Notes: generated from the letters alone by a model not told the origin. Counted from the stretch's first letter, positions 15,465 through 23,998 are shown. The stretch: DNA of 33,325 bases from an uncultured Bacilli bacterium (GCA_949451605.1 CASTSB010000003.1:1-33325), one strand, 5' to 3'. Translations and numbers: made by a program.

Positions 15465-16446
15465 ATATTAATTTATCATAGCTAACTTTTTTATCTATGA
15501 TTCCATAATCAAGCATTATATCTTGTAAATGATCAAATGATTCTTTTGTAAAACTAGTAGATTTAGGCCAAGCTTCTATTTTTCTATAATTTTTAACTGA
15601 CTTTTCAATACTTTTTAAAGATGTATCAGGAAATTGATTTAAGATAACCTTTGCAACTTCCTTATCGCTATGGTTTTCTACATAATCTAATCCTTTTTGG
15701 ATAGCTCTTGTAAAAGCAGCAATAGTTTCTTTATTCTTCTCAATATAACTAGATTTAGCTGAATATGAAGTATATGGAACAACACCACCTAATTCACCTA
15801 AAGATGCAACTACATATCCATAACCTTGTTCTTCTACTTCACTAGCAGTAGGTTCAAACAATGTAACAAAATCTCCATTACCACCTATAAATGATCCGCT
15901 CATAGCTGCAAAAGCTACACTAGTATCAATTTCAATTTTACTTATATCTATATTATTAGATTTAATAATATACTCAAGAGTCATTTCAGGCATACCACCG
16001 GCACGACCACCAATGATTTTTTTATCAATTAAATCATCTAATTTGAAATTATCGATTTTTTCTCTTGAAACTATAAAAGTACCATCCTTTTGTGTTAATT
16101 GTGCAAAAGTTTTTAAATAATCTTTTTCGCCACCATTATAGACATAAATAGTAGCTTCACTTCCAGAAAAACCAATATCAGCATCTCCTGATAAAACAGC
16201 AGCACTAACTTTATCTGCACCATTAGATAAAATTAATTCAATATCAAGACCTTCTTCCTTAAAGAATCCTTTTTCTATAGCAACATATTGTGGAGCATAA
16301 AAAATAGTATGAGCAACTTCAGAAACTTTTACTTTAGTTAATTTTTTTGTTTCTTTCTTTTCTGGCTTATTTAAATTAAATAATACGCTACAAGCACAGA
16401 CAAAAATTATAAAACAAAAAACAAAATAACTTATGAATTTTTTCAA
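15451..16446 (-). CDS. NMT1/THI5-like substrate-binding lipoprotein
   Basis: The extracytoplasmic solute-binding protein of the importer, 331 residues, with a signal peptide and a lipobox-like VCAC whose C19 would be lipidated. The family pattern is clear: YAPQYVAIEKGFFKEEGLD, SGDADIGFSGSEA, GGRAGGMPE and a FEPTASEVEEQGYGY hinge region. Family members bind thiamine pyrimidine precursors, riboflavin, sulfonates, nitrate or similar small molecules, and I cannot choose among them. The start codon is TTG, preceded at 7 nt by AAGGAGG. It is the first gene of the operon, divergent from the phosphodiesterase gene. No riboswitch fits in the 70-bp gap. Confidence 0.9.
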   Translation of the reverse strand: MKKFISYFVFCFIIFVCACSVLFNLNKPEKKETKKLTKVKVSEVAHTIFYAPQYVAIEKGFFKEEGLDIELILSNGADKVSAAVLSGDADIGFSGSEATIYVYNGGEKDYLKTFAQLTQKDGTFIVSREKIDNFKLDDLIDKKIIGGRAGGMPEMTLEYIIKSNNIDISKIEIDTSVAFAAMSGSFIGGNGDFVTLFEPTASEVEEQGYGYVVASLGELGGVVPYTSYSAKSSYIEKNKETIAAFTRAIQKGLDYVENHSDKEVAKVILNQFPDTSLKSIEKSVKNYRKIEAWPKSTSFTKESFDHLQDIMLDYGIIDKKVSYDKLIYVQK

Positions 16447-16468
16447 ATAAATTCCTCCTTTTCAAAGT

Positions 16469-16474
16469 ATTATA
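16469..16474 (-). promoter_or_regulatory. -10 element for the ABC transporter operon
   Basis: TATAAT on the minus strand, about 22 bp upstream of the TTG start. It lacks TG extension and a good -35. It lies within 20 bp of the divergent plus-strand -10, so the two promoters overlap. Confidence 0.5.
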
Positions 16475-16491
16475 TGAATACTAAAAAAATA

Positions 16492-16500
16492 TGTTATACT
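16492..16500 (+). promoter_or_regulatory. Extended -10 promoter of the phosphodiesterase gene
   Basis: TGTTATACT. The predicted start near 16507 lies inside the GGGTG site, leaving a leader of only about 9-10 nt before the ATG at 16516. Confidence 0.6.
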
Positions 16501-16515
16501 TATATGGGTGATAAA

Positions 16516-17052
16516 ATGAAATTATTATTTATATCTGATATTCATGGTATTAAAACAAATTTAGAGAAGATTAAAGAAAGCTTTCAAAAATTAGATTGTG
16601 ATAAATTAGTAGTATTAGGTGATTTATTTTATATTGGTCCAAAAAATAAAATGCATGAAGATTATGATATTGATTATGTGAAAAATTTCTTGAATAGTTT
16701 TAAAAATAAAATAATATGTATTAAAGGAAACTGCGATTCAGAAGTTGACGGATTAGTATGTGAATTTCCAATAGTAAGTGAACTTGGAATAATATCAACT
16801 ATAAATGAAGATATTTATTTAACACATGGTCACATTTATAATGAGAGTAATTGGAATAGAAGTAATACAATCTTAGTTTATGGTCATTTCCATACACCAT
16901 TTATTAAAAATATTGAAACTAATACTTATATAAATCCAGGATCAATCTCGCTTCCAAAAGAAGGTTATTTGCCATCATATTTGTATTATGATGAAAAAGA
17001 ATTTGTAATTTATGATATTAATGATAATGTTATTGCTAAGAAAGTATTATAA
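16516..17052 (+). CDS. YfcE/MJ0936-type metallophosphoesterase
   Basis: A calcineurin-like phosphodiesterase of 178 residues with all family metal ligands visible: D8 and H10 (SDIHG), D36 (LGDLF), N72 (GNCD), H104 (THGH) and H124/H126 (YGHFH). Relatives hydrolyse phosphodiester model substrates; the physiological substrate is unknown. A longer in-frame start at 16474 would place the promoter inside the gene and has no ribosome-binding site, so I use the ATG at 16516 after GGGTG. It is a single gene divergent from the ABC importer. No terminator is evident after it. Confidence 0.9.
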   Translation: MKLLFISDIHGIKTNLEKIKESFQKLDCDKLVVLGDLFYIGPKNKMHEDYDIDYVKNFLNSFKNKIICIKGNCDSEVDGLVCEFPIVSELGIISTINEDIYLTHGHIYNESNWNRSNTILVYGHFHTPFIKNIETNTYINPGSISLPKEGYLPSYLYYDEKEFVIYDINDNVIAKKVL

Positions 17053-17076
17053 TTAGATAATTACTGACTATAAAAC

Positions 17077-17105
17077 TTGCTTTATTGACTAAGTTATGGT
17101 ATAAT
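17077..17105 (+). promoter_or_regulatory. Promoter of the thioester adhesin-sortase operon
   Basis: TTGCTT (17077-17082), a 17-bp spacer and TATAAT (17100-17105) preceded by TGG, i.e. a full extended -10. The leader is about 25 nt, with GGGGGAG at 17124-17130. Confidence 0.75.
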
Positions 17106-17136
17106 AAGACCAATTATTGTTTAGGGGGAGATGCAA

Positions 17137-18399
17137 ATGTATAAACTTATTGAAAAAACAAAAAAACTTATGATAATCTTACTTGTTGCAGCTATAGCTT
17201 TTACTGTAACAACAGCTAATACTAATGCCATTGCAAATAGTATTACTATAGGAGATGCAGAAGATATTCCAGCATACATTGGAGGAGTTACTTTTGCAAC
17301 TAAAACTACAACTGATGGTAAATATTTATATTGTCTTGAAATGACTAAAAAGACAACTATGAATACCGTTGCAACTTTAAAAGGTGAAAGAGATGCAGGT
17401 ATTGCCTATATAATTTCAAATGGTTATCCAAATAAGAGCTTTACAGGAGATAGATTAAAAGACTACTATATAACACAAACAGCTATTTGGTGGTATTTAG
17501 ATGAAACTACTGGAACTATGAATTTAGGCGAGCAATTTAAATCAGAAGGTTCTGATCCACATAACATGAGACAATATGTAAAAGACTTAGTAGATGCTGG
17601 ATTAAAAGCAAATAGTGAAGGTTATAAAAAAATAACTATAGCAGCAAATACTAATGATACAAGATTAAAACTTGATGGAGAATATTATTCTTCAAGTATG
17701 ATTGAAGTTTCAACTAATGCTGATACCTATACAGTTTCATTAGAAGGAGCACCAGAAAATACTAAAGTGTTCCAAGCTTCATCAAATGAAGAAAAAACAA
17801 CTCTTTCTAAAGGTGAAAACTTTATTATTAAAGTTCCAGCAAATGGAATTAAAGAAAAAGACCTAAGCTTTAAAGTAAATATAACTGCTAATGGAGTAGT
17901 TTACAAGGCTTATGAATATAAACCAGAAAATGAAAACATGCAAGCTGTAGGTACAGTAGAACCATCAGAGGAAAAAGTAACTACTTCATTAGATTTAGGA
18001 GTTGTAACTTCAAAAGTAACAATTATTAAGTATGATTCAGCTACTAATCAAATTCTTGCAGGAGCTAAATTAGTTCTAAAAGATTCTGATGGAAACGAAG
18101 TTACTAACTGGATTTCAACTACTAATGCACATGTAATTAGAAACTTATCAAATGGGGAATATACAGTATCAGAATTAGCTGCTCCAAATGGATATAAATT
18201 AAGTAATGAAGTAGTAAAATTTACAATTAATGAAAAATCAGATGACATTTTAGTAAAATTCTACAATCAACCAGAAGATAAAACTATAATTGATATTCCA
18301 GATACTTCAACAAGTAGTTTATTGTTCTTTATATTAGGAATGACTATAATTGGTTCAGGTTTAGGATTCGTTTACAAAAATGCAAAGTCAGCAAAATAA
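17137..18399 (+). CDS. Thioester-domain (TED) adhesin with CnaB domain and sortase signal
   Basis: A secreted surface adhesin of 420 residues. It has a signal peptide (about 1-30) and a thioester domain in which Cys66 (YLYCLEM) and Gln114 (ITQTAIWW, the TQxA(I/V)W hallmark) are predicted to form an internal Cys-Gln thioester that can bond covalently to host amines. A middle domain (about 190-285) is followed by a CnaB-type domain with Lys298, Glu346 (SELAAPNGY) and Asn377 (FYNQP), the expected isopeptide triad. The sorting signal is IPDTS (387-391) with a hydrophobic helix and basic tail. ATG 17137 is preferred to 17131, which abuts the GGGGGAG site. The next gene is a sortase overlapping by 20 bp, probably dedicated to this protein. 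Confidence 0.9.
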   Translation: MYKLIEKTKKLMIILLVAAIAFTVTTANTNAIANSITIGDAEDIPAYIGGVTFATKTTTDGKYLYCLEMTKKTTMNTVATLKGERDAGIAYIISNGYPNKSFTGDRLKDYYITQTAIWWYLDETTGTMNLGEQFKSEGSDPHNMRQYVKDLVDAGLKANSEGYKKITIAANTNDTRLKLDGEYYSSSMIEVSTNADTYTVSLEGAPENTKVFQASSNEEKTTLSKGENFIIKVPANGIKEKDLSFKVNITANGVVYKAYEYKPENENMQAVGTVEPSEEKVTTSLDLGVVTSKVTIIKYDSATNQILAGAKLVLKDSDGNEVTNWISTTNAHVIRNLSNGEYTVSELAAPNGYKLSNEVVKFTINEKSDDILVKFYNQPEDKTIIDIPDTSTSSLLFFILGMTIIGSGLGFVYKNAKSAK

Positions 18400-19039
18400 T
18401 ATAAAAAAAAGAATCTCTCCTAACTTGGCTGCCGTTATAGGCGCTCTAGTTCTTATGCTAGGAGGATTCTTTCTTTCTTATAGTTATATTCAAACAAAAA
18501 AAATAAAAACTTATGATATGATGGCCCATTATATATATAAAGAAGAAAATAATGAAGCTGTTATAGAAACAGAAGAAAAAGAAGAAAAAAAGGAAGAAAC
18601 TAAACCAGATACTAGTAATAATATTGAAGGAATAGAAACATATATTGGATATTTATCAATTCCAAAAATTAATTTTAATAAAGGATTTTTTAAACAAGAG
18701 TCAAAAGAAAACGATGTAGAAAAAAATATTTTTATAGTTAATGGATCCACTTATCCAGATGTAGATAAAGGAAACTTTATAATTGCAGGACACTCTGGAA
18801 CTGGATGGAAAGCATTCTTTAATGATTTATACAAGTTAGATAAAGGTGATAATGTAACAGTTACTTATAAGAATGTAAAATATAACTATAATATTACAAA
18901 AATATATAAACAACAAAAAACAGGTAAAATTGCAATATATAGAGATTACTCAAAAACTACACTTACATTAATAACATGTACAAATAATGAATCTACAACT
19001 CAAACAATATATATTGCGGAATTAGTTAGTAAAGAATAA
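18380..19039 (+). CDS. Sortase with an unusual active site (no Arg after the catalytic Cys)
   Basis: A membrane-anchored transpeptidase of 219 residues that would attach sorting-signal proteins to the wall. It has one transmembrane segment (16-37), an acidic linker (52-80) and the sortase barrel (about 85-217). Catalytic His138 lies in IAGHSG and Cys200 in LTLITC. The usual catalytic Arg on the last strand is not seen: the aligned segment reads TTQTIYIAEL, and no arginine occurs between Cys200 and the C-terminus. It starts inside the adhesin gene, 20 bp before that gene's stop. The ribosome-binding site is poor (AGGA, 13 nt upstream), which suggests coupling. Class is uncertain (A/D/E-like). 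Confidence 0.88.
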   Translation: MQSQQNNIKKRISPNLAAVIGALVLMLGGFFLSYSYIQTKKIKTYDMMAHYIYKEENNEAVIETEEKEEKKEETKPDTSNNIEGIETYIGYLSIPKINFNKGFFKQESKENDVEKNIFIVNGSTYPDVDKGNFIIAGHSGTGWKAFFNDLYKLDKGDNVTVTYKNVKYNYNITKIYKQQKTGKIAIYRDYSKTTLTLITCTNNESTTQTIYIAELVSKE

Positions 19040-19066
19040 AAGAATAAAATTTAGGGGGTGAAGATT

Positions 19067-19933
19067 ATGGCAACATTGTCATTTATAGACAAACTAGAAC
19101 TATTATGGGAAGTGTCAAAATCTTCAAATATATTTTTAGTAGCATTAATAATATTACTGTTATTAGGAATTATCTTATTCACAACTAATAAAATGAATCT
19201 AAAGAGTAGTAGAAAAGTCTTCTCCTTAATATATATATTTATTGCAGTAGCAATTATTGTAATGTATAAGGAATCACTTTTGAATATGTTTGATTATATG
19301 ATGAATAATTTATTTATTGTCATCTATTTTCCAAATATTGCAATCTATTTAGGAGCTATAATATTAACTACTATTATTTTATGGATAAGTGTTTTCAATT
19401 TTAAAACTACTAAAATCATTAGAAATATTAACATAATAATGTACTGTATTATAAACTATTTACTTTTTGTTTTATTAAATATCATTAATGAACAAAAATT
19501 AGATGTTTTTGATCAGACTTCATTATATGGCAATAAAAATGCCCAAGCTATCATTGAACTAAGTAGTTTAATTTTCATAGTATGGATTATCTTTTTAGGA
19601 TTATATAAAGCCATTAGAATCTTTCAAACTAAGGATAATGAGCTTCCAAATAAGGAGTATATCATTAAAAATCCTAAGAGAAAAATTCCTTCAAATATTA
19701 TAGAAGTACCTCATCCTAAAACAGTAAGATCTCCAAAATTAACTATTAAAAATATTCATAAAGATAATATTAGTGAATTTGATAAATTATTAACAGTAGA
19801 TGATTATAAGCTTTTACTATCAATACTAAAAGCAAAAAGAGAAGAAAAAAAACTTGAAAGATTGAGAAAAGAAAAAGAAGAAAAACAATTAGCAAAATTC
19901 CATGAATTGCAAGAATTATATCGTGTAAGGTAA
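19067..19933 (+). CDS. Multi-pass membrane protein of unknown function in the adhesin-sortase operon
   Basis: I do not recognise a family. The 288-residue protein has five predicted membrane segments (about 22-40, 51-67, 82-110, 121-140, 162-181) and then a long cytoplasmic tail. The tail ends in a strongly charged, probably coiled-coil helix rich in Lys, Glu and Arg (about 245-285). ATG 19067 follows GGGGG with 8-nt spacing; a GTG at 19058 lies within that site. It is 27 bp behind the sortase gene with no promoter between, so it likely helps surface-protein assembly or its control. That role is inferred from position only. Its stop codon lies in the loop of the operon terminator. Confidence 0.85.
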   Translation: MATLSFIDKLELLWEVSKSSNIFLVALIILLLLGIILFTTNKMNLKSSRKVFSLIYIFIAVAIIVMYKESLLNMFDYMMNNLFIVIYFPNIAIYLGAIILTTIILWISVFNFKTTKIIRNINIIMYCIINYLLFVLLNIINEQKLDVFDQTSLYGNKNAQAIIELSSLIFIVWIIFLGLYKAIRIFQTKDNELPNKEYIIKNPKRKIPSNIIEVPHPKTVRSPKLTIKNIHKDNISEFDKLLTVDDYKLLLSILKAKREEKKLERLRKEKEEKQLAKFHELQELYRVR

Positions 19934-19949
19934 ATCCTTACACTTTTTT
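19923..19949 (+). terminator. Terminator with the stop codon in its loop
   Basis: Perfect eight-base stem GTGTAAGG/CCTTACAC, loop TAAAT containing the TAA of the membrane-protein gene, then six T. Confidence 0.88.
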
Positions 19950-19954
19950 GTTGT

Positions 19955-19983
19955 TTGCCAATATTTTTAAAACTTGCTATAAT
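19955..19983 (+). promoter_or_regulatory. Promoter of pcrA and the two nucleotidyltransferase genes
   Basis: TTGCCA, a 17-bp spacer and TGCTATAAT (full extended -10). The leader to ATG 20007 is about 17 nt. Confidence 0.78.
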
Positions 19984-20006
19984 GAATTTAAGAAAGAGTG
20001 GTAAAA

Positions 20007-22106
20007 ATGATAGACATAAATGGATTAAATGACAAACAAAGAGAAGCTGTTTTATATAATGATGGACCGCTTTTAATAATTGCCGGAGCAGGTGCTGGAA
20101 AAACTAAAACACTAACAACAAAAATAACCTATCTGATTGAAGAATTAAATGTATCTCCCTATAATATTTTAGCTATAACTTTTACTAATAAAGCAGCTAA
20201 AGAAATGAAAGATCGTATAGATAATCTAATCGGAACTGTTGCTAAAAAAATACAAGTTTCAACTTTTCATAGTTTTGGATTAAAACTTTTAAGAGAAAAT
20301 TGTGAAGCTCTAGGATACGATTCTAATTTTGTAATAATGGATAGTGATGATTCTTTATCAGTTATAAAAAAGATAATTAAAGATATGAATCTAGATCCAA
20401 AAATTTATAATCCAAGAGCTATAAGAAATAAAATAAGTAGCTGTAAAAATGAACTTATGTCACCAGAAGCATATGATAAGTTTGCCGCAAGTGAATATGA
20501 GCAAGTAGTAAAAGAAGTTTATGAAAAATATGATAGGAAATTAAAACAAAACAATTCAGTAGATTTTGATGATCTTCTTATACTACCAATCGAATTATTT
20601 AGAAAGAATCCTGACATATTAGATAAATATCAAGAATTATACAAATATCTTTTAATTGATGAGTATCAAGATACTAACCAAGCACAATATATCTTAACTA
20701 AATTAATAAGTGCAAAAAGTAGATTAATAACTTGTGTTGGGGATGATTCACAAAGTATTTATAGTTTTAGAGGAGCAAATTACAAAAATATTTTAAATTT
20801 TGAAAAAGACTATAATGAAGCAAAGACAATTCTTTTAGAAGAAAATTATCGTTCTACTAGTACTATCTTGGATGCTGCAAATCAAGTTATTAAAAATAAT
20901 AGACAAAAAAAAGATAAAAATTTATGGACTTCTCGAGGTAAAGGAGAAAAAATTAAATATTATCGTGCATATAATGAAAGAGATGAAGCACAATATGTAA
21001 TTAGAAAAATAAAAGAATTAGCTGCAAGAGATACAAAATATCAAGATATTGCAGTGCTTTATCGTACTAATGCACAATCGCGTGTATTAGAAGAAGAGAT
21101 GTTAAAAGAAAATTTACCTTATAGAGTCATTGGAAGTTTCTATTTCTATTCACGAAAAGAAATTAAAGATTTAATTGCGTATTTAAGACTTATTCACAAT
21201 CCAAAAGATAATGTTTCACTACTAAGAGCTATTAATACACCAAAAAGAGGTATTGGACTTAAAACAATTGATAATTTAACTATAAAAGCAGATGAAAATG
21301 AAATTAGTATTTATGAAGCAATCGAAAGTGGAAAAGAATTGACTTTTAAAGAACTTATCCAAAAATTAACTGCAATGAAAGAAGAATTAACTCTTACAGA
21401 ATTAATAGATAAAGTTCTTGACGCTTCTGGATTAAAAGCTGAACTAGAAAGTGAAAAGACTTTAGAATCTGAAATTAGACTAGAAAACTTAGAAGAATTT
21501 AAATCAATCACAAAATCATTTGAAGAAAGAGATGGCTTAATTTCTCTTGAAGAATTCTTATTAGAAATTAGTTTAATAAGCGATGTAGAAGAGTATAAGG
21601 ATGATCCAAACAGAATAAGTTTAATGACCATACATTCTGTCAAGGGACTTGAATATGACCATGTTTTTGTAGTAGGATTAGAGGAAGGAATCTTTCCTCA
21701 TATGAATTCACTTTTGGATAATAGCGAATTAGAAGAAGAAAGGCGCCTTTGCTATGTGGCCATTACAAGAGCAAAAGATGATTTGCATTTAGTTAATGCA
21801 AGACGTCGTACATTATTTGGAAAAGAACAAGTTAATCCTGTAAGTAGATTTATAAATGAAATAAATAAAGATCTCTTAGAATCTAATGTTCATGATGAAT
21901 TAAAACAAAATGAACCTAAAGTGGAAGTAGGTGAAATGTTTAGGGAAGAAGAAGTCGACTATCAAGTTGGCGACTACGTTTATCATGAATCATTTGGTAC
22001 TGGAAAAGTAGTAGAAGTTACAAATACACTAATTAGTGTTGCTTTTAAATTACCACATGGTGTTAAAAAACTAATGAAAAATCATAAAAAATTATCTAAA
22101 ATATAG
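20007..22106 (+). CDS. pcrA: PcrA/UvrD superfamily 1 DNA helicase
   Basis: A 3'-5' DNA helicase of the UvrD/Rep group, active in repair and rolling-circle replication and clearing of recombinase or RNA polymerase from DNA. The 699-residue product has Walker A GAGAGKT (27-33), motif II LLIDEYQDTNQAQY, motif III QSIYSFRGA, VLYRTNAQSR, SVKGLEYDHVFV (motif V) and VAITRAKDDL (motif VI). A C-terminal Tudor-like segment (VGDYVYHESFGTGKVVEV...) is characteristic of PcrA. I use ATG 20007 rather than the GTG at 19998, which overlaps the weak AGTGG site. In Bacilli pcrA precedes ligA; here about 4 kb of other genes separates them. Confidence 0.97.
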   Translation: MIDINGLNDKQREAVLYNDGPLLIIAGAGAGKTKTLTTKITYLIEELNVSPYNILAITFTNKAAKEMKDRIDNLIGTVAKKIQVSTFHSFGLKLLRENCEALGYDSNFVIMDSDDSLSVIKKIIKDMNLDPKIYNPRAIRNKISSCKNELMSPEAYDKFAASEYEQVVKEVYEKYDRKLKQNNSVDFDDLLILPIELFRKNPDILDKYQELYKYLLIDEYQDTNQAQYILTKLISAKSRLITCVGDDSQSIYSFRGANYKNILNFEKDYNEAKTILLEENYRSTSTILDAANQVIKNNRQKKDKNLWTSRGKGEKIKYYRAYNERDEAQYVIRKIKELAARDTKYQDIAVLYRTNAQSRVLEEEMLKENLPYRVIGSFYFYSRKEIKDLIAYLRLIHNPKDNVSLLRAINTPKRGIGLKTIDNLTIKADENEISIYEAIESGKELTFKELIQKLTAMKEELTLTELIDKVLDASGLKAELESEKTLESEIRLENLEEFKSITKSFEERDGLISLEEFLLEISLISDVEEYKDDPNRISLMTIHSVKGLEYDHVFVVGLEEGIFPHMNSLLDNSELEEERRLCYVAITRAKDDLHLVNARRRTLFGKEQVNPVSRFINEINKDLLESNVHDELKQNEPKVEVGEMFREEEVDYQVGDYVYHESFGTGKVVEVTNTLISVAFKLPHGVKKLMKNHKKLSKI

Positions 22107-22127
22107 AGAAAAATTAAGGAGAAATAT

Positions 22128-23039
22128 ATGCAAAAAGATATAACACTAATAATATTGGCTGCTGGAATGGGTAGCAGATTTGGAGGACTAAAACAGATTA
22201 CGCCATTTGGACCTAACGACGAATTTATAATTGACTATTCTGTTTATGACGCTATAAAAGCAGGATTTACAAAAATAGTTTTTCTAATAAAAGAAGAAAA
22301 TTATGAAGTATTTAAAGAGACAATTGGCAAGAGAGTGGAACCTCATATAAAAGTTGAATATTGTTTCCAAAAAAATGATAACTTACCAGTTGGATATGAT
22401 ATTCCAGAAGATAGAACAAAACCAATGGGTACAGCTCATGCAATACTTTGCTGTAGAGAAAAAGTTAATGAGCCATTTATGATTATAAATGCTGATGATT
22501 TCTATGGAAGAGATGCCTATATTAAAGGTGCAGAATTCTTAAGAAACTGTAATGATGGATCTAAAAAATATGGAATGATTGGCTATTTAGTAAAAAATAC
22601 TATTACAGAAAATGGAGCTGTAAAAAGAGGTGTCTGTGAAGTTGAAGAAAATAATTTAAAGAAACTAATCGAGTCATCAGTTCAAAGAGTAGAAGGAAAA
22701 ATTATTGCTAAACCACTTAGTGGTGCGGAAATGTTTGAAGTAGAAGAAGATGATACAGTTTCTATGAATATGCTTCTATTTGATACAACTATCTTCGATT
22801 TTATCGTTGAAAAGTTTCCAGAATTTTTTGATAGAAATAAAGACAACATGGAGTCTTGCGAATTCTTAATTCCTGATTTATTATTTGATTTAATTCAAGA
22901 AGACTTAGCAACTGCAGAAGTTATAAAAACAGATGCTACTTGGTATGGAGTTACTTATAAAGAAGATGCAGAAGATGTTAAAAATGCTCTTAAAGAACTA
23001 GTTGAAACTGGTGAGTATCCAAATGACTTATGGGCATAA
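22128..23039 (+). CDS. Sugar-nucleotidyltransferase-like protein, first of a tandem pair
   Basis: A NTP_transferase (GT-A Rossmann fold) protein of 303 residues. The pyrophosphorylase signature LAAGMGSRFGGLKQ is at residues 10-23, and the metal-binding NADDFYG is at 121-127. Such enzymes activate a sugar phosphate (or other phosphorylated alcohol) with NTP to make NDP-sugars for surface glycans. No left-handed beta-helix or kinase domain is fused. The substrate is not evident. AAGGAG lies 6 nt before the ATG. It follows pcrA by 21 bp and precedes a close paralogue by 9 bp, presumably in one transcript from the pcrA promoter. Confidence 0.88.
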   Translation: MQKDITLIILAAGMGSRFGGLKQITPFGPNDEFIIDYSVYDAIKAGFTKIVFLIKEENYEVFKETIGKRVEPHIKVEYCFQKNDNLPVGYDIPEDRTKPMGTAHAILCCREKVNEPFMIINADDFYGRDAYIKGAEFLRNCNDGSKKYGMIGYLVKNTITENGAVKRGVCEVEENNLKKLIESSVQRVEGKIIAKPLSGAEMFEVEEDDTVSMNMLLFDTTIFDFIVEKFPEFFDRNKDNMESCEFLIPDLLFDLIQEDLATAEVIKTDATWYGVTYKEDAEDVKNALKELVETGEYPNDLWA

Positions 23040-23048
23040 AAGGAGAAT

Positions 23049-23972
23049 ATGAAAAAAGATAAGACATTATTAATTATGGCTGCTGGAATGGGTAGTAGAT
23101 TTGGTGGACTAAAACAAATTGAACCATTAGGTCCTAGTGGAGAATTTATAATAGATTACTCAATTTACGATGCCATAAAAGCAGGTTTTAATAAAGTGAT
23201 TTTTATAATTAAAGAGGAAAATTATAAATTATTTAAAGAAACTATAGGAAATAGAATCGAAAATAAAATTGAAGTTTATTATGTATTTCAAGATAATAAA
23301 AATGTTCCAAAAGATTATTTAAAATTATTAGAAGGAAGAAATAAACCTCTTGGTACCGCACATGCTATTCTTTGTGCTAAAGACTATATTTCTTCTCCAT
23401 TTGCAGTTATTAATGCAGATGATTTTTATGGAAAGGAATCATTTGAATTGGCAAGTAAAATTTTAGATAATTTAAAAGATGAAAGACCATATGAATATGC
23501 AATGATTGGTTATGAAATTGCCAATACTATAATTGAAAATGGTTCAGTAACACGAGGAGTTTGCAAACTGGATAATAGTAACAATTTGGTAAGTATCACA
23601 GAATGTACTGTAGTAAAAGAAAGTGACAATATTATCGCAACTCCATTAAAAACCAATAATTCTATCATAGTTTCTAAAGATGAAACTGTTTCCATGAATT
23701 TACTATTATTCACGCCAAGTATTTTCGAATTTATTGAAAATGAATTTACTAACTTTTTAGAACAAAATAAAAATGATCTAAGTAAATGTGAATTTTTTAT
23801 ACCAGATGTAATGTTTAAATCAATTAAAGAAAATCATTCAACCGTAAAGGTTTATAAAACAAAAGAAAAATGGTATGGAATTACACATAAGGAAGATTTA
23901 GGATTAGTAAAAGAATCTTTAAATAATCTAGTTAAAAATAACATTTATCCAAATAATCTTTGGAATCTTTAA
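23049..23972 (+). CDS. Sugar-nucleotidyltransferase-like protein, second of a tandem pair
   Basis: A 307-residue paralogue of the preceding protein, collinear over the full length. The signature MAAGMGSRFGGLKQ (10-23), EFIIDYSIYDAIKAGF, GTAHAILC and INADDFYG are shared. The two differ most around residues 85-100 and in the C-terminal third, which could alter acceptor choice. The pair looks like a tandem duplication. AAAGGAG precedes the ATG. The stop codon forms the first bases of a terminator whose loop carries the -35 of the next gene. Confidence 0.88.
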   Translation: MKKDKTLLIMAAGMGSRFGGLKQIEPLGPSGEFIIDYSIYDAIKAGFNKVIFIIKEENYKLFKETIGNRIENKIEVYYVFQDNKNVPKDYLKLLEGRNKPLGTAHAILCAKDYISSPFAVINADDFYGKESFELASKILDNLKDERPYEYAMIGYEIANTIIENGSVTRGVCKLDNSNNLVSITECTVVKESDNIIATPLKTNNSIIVSKDETVSMNLLLFTPSIFEFIENEFTNFLEQNKNDLSKCEFFIPDVMFKSIKENHSTVKVYKTKEKWYGITHKEDLGLVKESLNNLVKNNIYPNNLWNL

Positions 23973-23998
23973 GGAAGTTTGACTTCCTTTTTCTTTTT
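23971..23998 (+). terminator. Terminator sharing bases with the next promoter
   Basis: Stem AAGGAAG (23971-23977) / CTTCCTT (23983-23989), loop TTTGA, then an interrupted T-run. The loop and 3' arm contain TTGACT (23979-23984), the -35 of the following gene. Confidence 0.82.

Noticed and set aside
16447-16515. TPP or other riboswitch controlling the THI5-like importer
   Set aside because: The divergent gap is about 70 bp and is filled by two promoters and two ribosome-binding sites; no conserved riboswitch core is visible.
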